Shown here one piece after another: positions 55,178 through 62,641 of a stretch of DNA of 64,000 bases. Source of the DNA: Echinicola pacifica DSM 19836 (lineage in GTDB: Bacteria > Bacteroidota > Bacteroidia > Cytophagales > Cyclobacteriaceae). Both the position numbers and the translations under genes were made by a program. A model generated the notes under the pieces. It was not told the DNA's origin, ran no database searches, and worked only from the letters and a program-made list of their open reading frames with translations. How positions within the stretch are numbered: position 1 is the first letter of the stretch; each line of letters begins with the position of its first letter. The stretch lies in the NCBI RefSeq assembly GCF_000373245.1, contig NZ_KB890739.1:845099-909098 (forward strand), given 5' to 3'.

Positions 55178-56515
55178 ATGAAAGAAATAATACTGGCCAT
55201 AATAGTTTTTAGCACGGTGAGCATCGCTCAGGCGCAGAATCCCATTGTACCCAATATGGGGCTAAACGACCCTCATATTAGGATATTTAATGATACGGCC
55301 TATCTGTATGCGTCCCATGATAAATCCATGGATAATAAGGGCTTCCTAATGGAGGATTGGTGGATATGGTCCTCCCCGGATTTGGTGAACTGGACGCAGC
55401 GGTCGGTTCTCGATCCCTCAGAAACCTATATAGGTGCTGGTTTTTCGAAATGCTGGGCCACAGATATAGGAACAAAAGACGGGAAGTACTTTTGGTATTT
55501 TTCACAGGGAAATGACCAGACTGGCCTGGTCGTAGGGGATAGCCCTACAGGGCCTTGGAAGGATGTATTGGGCAAGCCACTCTTGACTGAAGAGATGACC
55601 CCCACCCATGAATATGACATTAGTATTTTTGAGGAAGAGGGGGAGCATTATATCATCTTTGGGGTTTGGGATTATTATATCGCCAAGCTGGGAGAGGATA
55701 TGATGAGCCTGGCAGAAAAGCCAAGAAAGATACCCATCAATAATCCGCGAGGCCCCTATAATCCTGACGGTAAAAATAAGGAAAAACCCACCGATGATAA
55801 GCCGTTTATGCATCAGTATAATGGTAAATATTACCTCTCGTGGGGATGCTTTTATGCTATGTCGGATCAGCTGTATGGGCCTTATGAATATGCAGGGAAA
55901 GTAATCAACGAGGAGAGCTTTGTCCAGGGGCATGAATCCCCCACTTGGCCCAATGGTTTTCTTCAAGGGCGTCACGGCTCTTTTTTCGAATGGCATAACC
56001 AATGGTACTATGCGTACTGTGATATGAGCCAAACTGGGAATCGCTGGTTTCGAGACACCTTTATCAGCTATGTGCATTACCTGGAAAATGGGGAGATGGC
56101 CCCGATTAGAATCGACAGTGTGGGGGTGGGCAGATATAGGGCAGACCTAGGCCTGCTCCAAGCAGAAGACTACTTTCGCGCCGAGGGAATTATAAAGAAA
56201 TCCCTGCCAAATGCTGACTTTGCAATTGGAGCGGTGGAAGAAGGAGATTATCTGATCTATCCCTCTATCGAAGGCTTAGAAAAGAACCAACAACTGCATT
56301 TGAAACTGAAAGTAAATAAAAGCTCTTCCATCGAGATTCGGAGAGGAGGTCCGGAAGGAAAAGTTTTGGCAAGGAAGACCTTAAACCCCAATTCCTCCCG
56401 GTGGCAGGACTATTCTCTGGGCCTTGAGGGGCTTTCTGAGCACGAATCGCTATGCTTTGTATTCAAAGGCTCAGGTGAAAATCTGGTCGAGATGGATTCC
56501 TTTAGGTTTGAATGA
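55178..56515 (+). CDS. GH43-like glycosidase with CBM6-like C-terminal domain
   Basis: Exported protein of 445 residues: signal peptide 1-19, five-bladed GH43-type propeller (~20-320), then a CBM6-like beta-sandwich (~326-445, starting LLQAEDYF). The general base is Asp31 (MGLNDPHIR) and the pKa modulator Asp147 (HEYDISIF). The general acid, normally Glu in an EGP or EAP context, seems to be Asp207 (TDDKPFMHQYNGKYYLSWG); Glu253 (GHESPTW) is another candidate. GH43 enzymes usually act on xylosides or arabinosides, but this branch may have another specificity. It lies between the BNR_4 lyase candidate and HTCS3. Confidence 0.82.
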   Translation: MKEIILAIIVFSTVSIAQAQNPIVPNMGLNDPHIRIFNDTAYLYASHDKSMDNKGFLMEDWWIWSSPDLVNWTQRSVLDPSETYIGAGFSKCWATDIGTKDGKYFWYFSQGNDQTGLVVGDSPTGPWKDVLGKPLLTEEMTPTHEYDISIFEEEGEHYIIFGVWDYYIAKLGEDMMSLAEKPRKIPINNPRGPYNPDGKNKEKPTDDKPFMHQYNGKYYLSWGCFYAMSDQLYGPYEYAGKVINEESFVQGHESPTWPNGFLQGRHGSFFEWHNQWYYAYCDMSQTGNRWFRDTFISYVHYLENGEMAPIRIDSVGVGRYRADLGLLQAEDYFRAEGIIKKSLPNADFAIGAVEEGDYLIYPSIEGLEKNQQLHLKLKVNKSSSIEIRRGGPEGKVLARKTLNPNSSRWQDYSLGLEGLSEHESLCFVFKGSGENLVEMDSFRFE

Positions 56516-56594
56516 GCCAGTTCCACCTCCTGTGTAGAGTGATATTTACCAATCCCCAGGTTAAAAATTTGATAAATGACCTATTTTCTGTAGA

Positions 56595-56611
56595 ATTGAA
56601 ACTATTTTACT
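56595..56611 (+). promoter_or_regulatory. Weak partial copy of the conserved SusC element upstream of HTCS3
   Basis: ATTGAAACTATTTTACT resembles the first half of the element at 12215 (TTTGAACTATTTCACT) with one inserted base and one change. It lies ~196 bp before the HTCS3 start, a distance like the other two copies. The second half does not match, so chance is possible. Confidence 0.2.
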
Positions 56612-56790
56612 ATAAGAATTTCATTACTAGAAAGGGTTTTCATTTCAATCATAAGGTTTTGACCGTGAATTGAAGGGTGGATTGTGGAGGATGTCTGGGC
56701 TCGTCCATGGTTATACTCCAAGCCTTGCAAAAGCGAATAAAACGCCAAGGCTCAGCGCTAAGGATTATGAAGACTGAAAAATAGAGGTTA

Positions 56791-59700
56791 ATGAATAAAC
56801 ACCCAAAATATACTCTCAAATATGCCCTTAAAATTGGGCTGGTATATTGCTGCTTTTTAGTTTTTCACTTATGTTTTATTTCGCCAGCATCCGCCAATGA
56901 CGGACTCAATAACTTCAAGCATATCTCCACCTCTATTTATTTTTCTTTAAATCCCGTGACTGATATCGCTCAGGATAGCAAGGGGCGGATGTGGTTTGGA
57001 ACTAGAAATGGCTTGGTAAGGTATGATGGAGATAAGCTAGCATATATCAAAAACGACTCCTTTCCAAAGACCAATCTAAATGAAATTCGGGATTTAATTT
57101 TCGACGCTAAGGGCAAATTGTATTTTGTGAGTCCTAAGCACCTGAGTACCTATAATCCCGAAACCAACCAGTTTGAGGTTTTAACACTTCCGGTAGCCTT
57201 TGATATGGATAGTGATTTCTTCTTTAACTCACTTACAGTAGGGATTGAAGGGGAAATATGGCTAAATACCACTAAGGGGATATTGGTATATAATGAGGTC
57301 GAACAGACCATACGTAAGGTCACCGTGGATGCTATTGGCCTCAGGAAAGAAAATTCTTTCCAAAAAAATGTGATCTACAGTTCTCCGGGCGGGGACCTCT
57401 GGATAGGCTCCCGAGATGGTCTAGGACATTATAATGGAAAAGAATCCGGTAATATTGATATTATCAGTTATCCCTTTCAAGGCCGCCTGAAGGACCGGAA
57501 TGTGGACATTAATGTGCTCATGGCAGATCCTTATGACCGGATTTGGGTCGGTTTAGAGGATGGTCTATATTATTTGGATAAGCGCACGGGTAAGGTTCAC
57601 AATATGACTTATTTGCTCCGCAGAGAGCAGGTGAATACCCATGTACGAGCGCTTACCTTGGACGATCAAAACCGCCTATGGGTGGGGACTTTTGATGGGA
57701 TAGCAGTGATCGATCTGTCTTTTGAGGTGACGGTGATCAAGCACAATTCCCATATAAATAGCCTTAGTGATAATAAGATCAGGTCCTTATTCAGCGATAA
57801 TGCGGGCTCCATCTGGGTGGGGACCTACTATGGTGGAGTCAACTATCGCAATCGCCAGCAACTCAACTTCTCCAAAATAGACGATTCTGGTGGCAGCCAG
57901 CTCAGCTATAAGGTGGTCAGCAGCATGGTGCAGACAGAGTCGGGGAGGATATACTTCGGCACAGATGGCAAGGGGCTGACGTATATTGATAAAGAGGAGG
58001 AGCAATACCATTATATCCATACCATAAATGACAGCGTCCAAATCAAGTCTGTTAAATCCCTGCTTGTGGACCCACAAAATAGACTTTGGGTGGGAACTTT
58101 CAATGAGGGATTATTCTGCATCTCCAAGGAAGGAGATATCCGGCAGGTTGCTCTTAGTCCTTCCCGCCCCTTCTCGCCCCTGGCCAATAGGATCATCAGT
58201 CTGGAAAATGGACCTAATGGCAAAATCTGGCTCGGAACCCTGACCAGAGGAGTAAGCCTCCTCGATCCACAGACTAATACGGTGAGAGAAATACAGCTGA
58301 TCTCCCTAAAAAACTCCAACCTTAGCAATGTCATAAGGATCCTGCATATGAAGGATAATGGGGAGCTACTGGTGGGGACTTCCACTGGGATAGGCATCCT
58401 GACTCTGCCGCCTTCCTCAAGTGAGCAGGCGCATGTGCTACCGATATATGTAAGGGATAATGAGCAAATGGATGTGGATATACAGGATATCTATCAGGAT
58501 TATCAGGGGGAGATCTGGGTCGGCACCATCGATCACGGCTTGTTTAAGGTGGAAGGAAATCATCTGGTGTCCCAAGGACTCGAGTCCATCACGACCGTAT
58601 ATGCCATTCAGCAGGATGTAAATAAGACCTTTTGGCTCAGCTCCAATGAGGGGATCGCTCGGTACAATCCTGAAAATAAGGTCTTGCAAATCTATGGGGA
58701 TAAGCAGGGAGGGATGGATAATGAGTTTAATAAATCCTCCAAATTACTGTCCCGGGAAGGTAAGATTTATTTTGGTGGGGCCTCGGGCGTGACTACCTTC
58801 TATCCCAATGAGCTGGTCTCCAAACATCGGGAAAACCCCAAAGTACTAATCACTGGCCTTCAGGTGGAGGGCAGGGCCATTCTGCCGCGGGACAGTTCCG
58901 GGATTCTCGATCGGTCCATAGAATTTGTAGATCATATCAGACTGAGCCATCAGCAAGGTTCTTTTACCTTGAATTTTGCGATTCCCAATTATATCGATGC
59001 CACCAGAAACAAATTTATGTACCGCTTGAAGGGACTGGATGAAAGCTGGCAGACCAGCAGCCTGCCCTTCGTAAGCTATACCATTCAAAATGGCGGCGAT
59101 TATACCTTTCAGATCAAGAGTGTATCCGGTGAAGGCTTTGCTACAGGGGAGATTACTGAATTATCAATAGAGGTGCAGACCCCACTGTGGAAGAGGTGGT
59201 GGATGATTTTGATCTATATTTCTTTGGTAGCCATGATGATCGCCGCAGCCGCCTATATTTATTTGTCACGACTGCAATTCAGGCATAAGCTGGAAATACA
59301 AACCCGGGATGCCATGAATGAGCAGATTGAGCATAAGAATAAAATCCAATTCTTCACCAATGTTTCACATGAGTTCAGGACCCCGCTCACCCTTATTTCC
59401 GGACCGCTGGAGAGGATCCTGGAAGAATATAAAGGCCCTCATAAATTGTATATGTCTCTGTTGAATATCAAGAAAAATTCGGATCAGCTGTATAAGTTGG
59501 TGGATGAATTATTGGATTTCACCAAGTTTGAGCATAGCAGGATGAAGCTGGAAGCCTCGCAGCAGGACATAGTGCCCTTCGTCAGAGGCTTGTACGAGAC
59601 CTTTGTTCCTTTAGCCAAATGCAATAAGATCGATTATACTTTTCAGAGTTCTGACAAATCCATCGTCATTCCTTTTGATATGGCCAAGCTCGAAAAGGTG

Positions 59701-60933
59701 ATTTATAATTTGATTTCGAATGCCTTTAAGTACACCCCCAATAAGGGTAGGGTTTCTGTAAGCATCACACCCTCAGGAGAATATATAGCCCTTGCCATTC
59801 AGGATTCCGGCATCGGCATGGAGGAGATTGAGCTCGACCATATTTTTGAGAGATACTATGAGGTGCCTGATGGAAAAATCAATGGTCGATATAAGTCGGC
59901 TTCCGGGATCGGTTTGGCCATCGTGAGAGATATCATGGAGCTTCACCAGGGCAAAGTTTCCGTCACCAGCACTAAGGATTCTGGCAGTGTCTTTACCGTT
60001 TTTCTCCCCCTCCTTCATGAGGATTTTCTGGATCTGCCTGCCACCAAAGACAAGCAGCCCAAGGAGCAAAAAAGGCTAAGGACAATTGATAAGCCGACTT
60101 TAGCTGGTTCTTTGGTGGATCAAAATCCCGTGGTGGAAGACCAAAAGGAATATACACTGCTTTTGGTGGAGGATAATCCGGAGATGGCCAGGTTTATCAC
60201 CGACGTATTGAAGCCTTACTATACCGTAATTTGGGCACAAAATGGCTTGGAAGGCTATAAAATCGCCTCGCTAGAGCAGCCAGATCTAGTGGTCAGTGAT
60301 GTGGTCATGCCTAAGCTTGGAGGAATTAAATTAGGAGAAAAACTTAAAGGCAATCCTAAAACCTCGCATATTCCCTTGATTCTGTTGACAGGAAATAAGC
60401 TTGATTATACCAAAATCCAAGGTTTAGAATCCGGAGCGGTCGAATTGCTATTCAAGCCTTTTGACATCAAGGAATTACTAATGAAATGCCAGAATATATT
60501 GGCAAATCAGCATCATCTGAAAGAGAAAATATCAGAGAAATCCCCAGCGATGGAGAAGGAGGTGCTTTCCGAGGATGATAAATTGAAGGTCAAAGCCTTT
60601 GGAATTATTGACTGTAATCTGTCCAATGAGCAGTTTACCGTGGACCAGTTCGGCGAGGATCTGGGAGTCAGTCGAACCATCCTCTATACGAAATTCAAGG
60701 CCTGGACCAACCAAACGCCCAAAGAATGGATCCTTCAGCGCAGAATGAAAAAGGCGGCCATGCTCATAGAAAGCAATAAATGTAAGATCTCTGAGGTGGG
60801 CTACCAGGTGGGGTTTAAGGATCCTAGTTATTTCACCAAGTCGTTTAAGAAGTTTTTTGGCCTGGGGCCAAAGGAATACGCTGAAAAATTTAAGGATCAG
60901 TTTATCTATGATAATTTCCGTTCTGATAACTAG
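56791..60933 (+). CDS. Hybrid two-component system regulator HTCS3
   Basis: One-protein sensor-regulator of 1380 residues. Order: signal segment (1-36); periplasmic propeller repeats (MWFGTRNGLVRYDG, IWVGTYYGGVNYRN and others, ~55-700); Y_Y_Y domain (~700-795); one membrane span (MILIYISLVAMMIAAAAYIY, ~805-825); HisKA with phospho-acceptor His860 in VSHEFRTPLT; HATPase_c (NLISNAFKYTP); receiver with Asp1170 in SDVVMPKLGG; AraC helix-turn-helix (~1275-1380). The DNA-binding domain is close to that of HTCS1 (shared KFKAWTNQTP and SEVGYQVGFK). It follows the GH43 gene and probably controls the lyase/GH43 and SusC6 genes, with possible overlap with the HTCS1 regulon. Confidence 0.95.
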   Translation: MNKHPKYTLKYALKIGLVYCCFLVFHLCFISPASANDGLNNFKHISTSIYFSLNPVTDIAQDSKGRMWFGTRNGLVRYDGDKLAYIKNDSFPKTNLNEIRDLIFDAKGKLYFVSPKHLSTYNPETNQFEVLTLPVAFDMDSDFFFNSLTVGIEGEIWLNTTKGILVYNEVEQTIRKVTVDAIGLRKENSFQKNVIYSSPGGDLWIGSRDGLGHYNGKESGNIDIISYPFQGRLKDRNVDINVLMADPYDRIWVGLEDGLYYLDKRTGKVHNMTYLLRREQVNTHVRALTLDDQNRLWVGTFDGIAVIDLSFEVTVIKHNSHINSLSDNKIRSLFSDNAGSIWVGTYYGGVNYRNRQQLNFSKIDDSGGSQLSYKVVSSMVQTESGRIYFGTDGKGLTYIDKEEEQYHYIHTINDSVQIKSVKSLLVDPQNRLWVGTFNEGLFCISKEGDIRQVALSPSRPFSPLANRIISLENGPNGKIWLGTLTRGVSLLDPQTNTVREIQLISLKNSNLSNVIRILHMKDNGELLVGTSTGIGILTLPPSSSEQAHVLPIYVRDNEQMDVDIQDIYQDYQGEIWVGTIDHGLFKVEGNHLVSQGLESITTVYAIQQDVNKTFWLSSNEGIARYNPENKVLQIYGDKQGGMDNEFNKSSKLLSREGKIYFGGASGVTTFYPNELVSKHRENPKVLITGLQVEGRAILPRDSSGILDRSIEFVDHIRLSHQQGSFTLNFAIPNYIDATRNKFMYRLKGLDESWQTSSLPFVSYTIQNGGDYTFQIKSVSGEGFATGEITELSIEVQTPLWKRWWMILIYISLVAMMIAAAAYIYLSRLQFRHKLEIQTRDAMNEQIEHKNKIQFFTNVSHEFRTPLTLISGPLERILEEYKGPHKLYMSLLNIKKNSDQLYKLVDELLDFTKFEHSRMKLEASQQDIVPFVRGLYETFVPLAKCNKIDYTFQSSDKSIVIPFDMAKLEKVIYNLISNAFKYTPNKGRVSVSITPSGEYIALAIQDSGIGMEEIELDHIFERYYEVPDGKINGRYKSASGIGLAIVRDIMELHQGKVSVTSTKDSGSVFTVFLPLLHEDFLDLPATKDKQPKEQKRLRTIDKPTLAGSLVDQNPVVEDQKEYTLLLVEDNPEMARFITDVLKPYYTVIWAQNGLEGYKIASLEQPDLVVSDVVMPKLGGIKLGEKLKGNPKTSHIPLILLTGNKLDYTKIQGLESGAVELLFKPFDIKELLMKCQNILANQHHLKEKISEKSPAMEKEVLSEDDKLKVKAFGIIDCNLSNEQFTVDQFGEDLGVSRTILYTKFKAWTNQTPKEWILQRRMKKAAMLIESNKCKISEVGYQVGFKDPSYFTKSFKKFFGLGPKEYAEKFKDQFIYDNFRSDN

Positions 60934-61092
60934 GGCTCTTTTCTAAACCTAATATAATAAGGTAGCGATAGGGTAGATACGAAGTCGAAGAACACCGTGA
61001 CTTTCTTTGTCACCGATCTGTAAGGATTGAAATTTATAAATCCTTAATTTAATAGTTGCTTTTGGGTTAATAGTACCCCTTGAAAATACGGC

Positions 61093-61123
61093 CTTTATTC
61101 AGAGGAATAAAGCGTTCCTTTTT
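61093..61123 (+). terminator. Possible terminator hairpin downstream of HTCS3
   Basis: CTTTATTC (61093-61100) pairs with GAATAAAG (61105-61112), loop AGAG, followed by CGTTCCTTTTT. It lies 160 bp after the HTCS3 stop and the stem is A/T-rich, so confidence is low. Confidence 0.35.
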
Positions 61124-61362
61124 ACCCGAAATTTCTCAGGAATAATAATAGTTTTTGGATGGGTTTTTTTGGGGATTAATGAAAATTGTTTTTGCCATTA
61201 CAATTTTATATGTCCTAGATAATATAGCCTGTGCAAAATAGTAGCAGTGCTCAAAGTTAGGCCAATTGCCATTAATATGCCTATAGTACCAATTAGCTGC
61301 TTTTAGCCAAAGGCTATCACAAATCACCTTTTAATTGTGCTTGGAAACCGAGTCAGAATTTA

Positions 61363-61376
61363 CGGAATCGATTCCG
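61363..61376. promoter_or_regulatory. 14-bp palindrome, LacI-type operator-like
   Basis: CGGAATCGATTCCG is a perfect palindrome centred on CG, the form usual for LacI-family operators. It lies 181 bp before the propeller gene. No LacI-family gene is in the window, so the regulator would be encoded elsewhere. Confidence 0.4.
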
Positions 61377-61556
61377 CTAATAGGGGGCGGTAATATTGAA
61401 AAGCTGGATTTTTTATTGTTAATTGAATGGTTTGGAGTCGCAGTATTTTAATAAAATGAAGATGAGTTTAGGCTTACTGAAGTTTTGTTTAAGTATAGTA
61501 AGTAGAGATTCTATATTGTAAAAAAAGATATATTCCCAATAAGATATTACCCACTA

Positions 61557-62615
61557 ATGAAGCTTAGTCCCAAGGTAGAATTACCTCATTCTCGAAGAAA
61601 ATTCATTCAAAAAAGTAGCCTGGCTCTGGCCTCAGGCCTTCTTATTCCAAATATTAATTTTGGTTATTCGAAAGATAGCGATACAGTTGGCCATGGTGAC
61701 TTCACCTATAAGGTGCATAAAGGCTGGGGGACTCAGGATCCCACGATCTATCCAGTAAAAGACTGCCATGAGATGGTGCAGGATGCTCAGGGCCGCTTAA
61801 TATTATTGACCAATGAAACCAGGAATAATATCTTATTCTATGATCGATCTGGAAAGGTAGAGAAGTCCTGGGGACATGATTTTCCTGGGGCTCATGGCCT
61901 GAGTTTGCATGATGAAAATGGAGAGGAATTTCTCTATATCACCGATCATGATCGCCATCAGGTATTCAAGACCAGCCTGGATGGTCAAATACTCTTGACC
62001 TTGGACTACCCGAAGGAAACGGGCCAATACGAATCTCCGGAGCAATACCGGCCTACCGAAACGGCAATTGGGCCAAATGGGGACATCTATGTGGTGGACG
62101 GATATGGCAAAAGTTTCGTGATTCAATATTCCCCGGAGGGGGAATATATCCGTCACTTTGGGGGCACTGGTGAGGGAGATAACCAACTGAAACAGGCTCA
62201 TGGTATTTGCCTTGACAGCCGTGGGGAGGCTGCCGAACTGATTATCACTTCCCGATTGGCGCATGAGTATAAGAGGTTTTCCCTCGATGGTGAGCATCTT
62301 AATACCATCTCTGCCGCCAATTGCTGGATCAACAGACCTGTGATCAAAGGTGATAACCTATATTTCTCAGTTCTCAGAACCGAGAGCCGTAAGGATTATG
62401 ATGGTCTGGTGGTGGTGTTTGACGGAAAGGATCAGATGGTTTCGGCTCCAGGAGGATCTGCTCCTGAGTATCAAGACGGGGTCCTACAGTCGATCAAATA
62501 CGATGGGCAGACCTTTATGAATCCACATGATGTTTGCATTGATGAGGATGAAAACATCTATATTCCTCAATGGAATTCCGAAAAGACCTATCCAGTAAAG
62601 CTTGAGCGAATTTAA
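61557..62615 (+). CDS. Tat-exported NHL/six-bladed beta-propeller protein
   Basis: Exported protein of 352 residues. The N-terminus carries SRRKFIQKSSLALASG (12-27), a good twin-arginine signal, so it is probably folded before export. The rest is NHL-type propeller repeats (GRLILLTNETRNNILFYDRSG; GLSLHDENGEEFLYITDHDRHQVFKTSLDGQ; GPNGDIYVVDGYG; NPHDVCIDEDENIYIPQWN). Enzymes of the peptidyl-hydroxyglycine lyase type share this fold, as do many non-enzymatic binding proteins; no metal-site set was confirmed. The gene 26 bp downstream encodes a PSD1-type cytochrome, so the two probably act together in the periplasm. Role unknown. Confidence 0.75.
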   Translation: MKLSPKVELPHSRRKFIQKSSLALASGLLIPNINFGYSKDSDTVGHGDFTYKVHKGWGTQDPTIYPVKDCHEMVQDAQGRLILLTNETRNNILFYDRSGKVEKSWGHDFPGAHGLSLHDENGEEFLYITDHDRHQVFKTSLDGQILLTLDYPKETGQYESPEQYRPTETAIGPNGDIYVVDGYGKSFVIQYSPEGEYIRHFGGTGEGDNQLKQAHGICLDSRGEAAELIITSRLAHEYKRFSLDGEHLNTISAANCWINRPVIKGDNLYFSVLRTESRKDYDGLVVVFDGKDQMVSAPGGSAPEYQDGVLQSIKYDGQTFMNPHDVCIDEDENIYIPQWNSEKTYPVKLERI

Positions 62616-62641
62616 ATTACCCAAAACACAATACCTATATT

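Larger units (their letters stand above)
60934..61556. other. Intergenic region between HTCS3 and the propeller/PSD1 genes
   Basis: The 623 bp are the longest gap in the window and AT-rich. They hold an A/T-rich hairpin (61093-61123) that could end the HTCS3 transcript and a 14-bp palindrome (61363-61376). A 63-codon frame on the - strand (61136-61327) lacks any recognisable protein feature. No RNA gene was recognised. Confidence 0.5.

Noticed and set aside
56721-56752. AGCCTTG/CAAGGCT inverted repeat in the HTCS3 leader
   Set aside because: Only 7 bp with an 18-base loop and no T tract; not distinguishable from background.
61136-61327. 63-codon frame on the - strand in the gap before the propeller gene
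   Set aside because: No start context, signal peptide, domain or conserved motif; composition follows AT-rich non-coding DNA.
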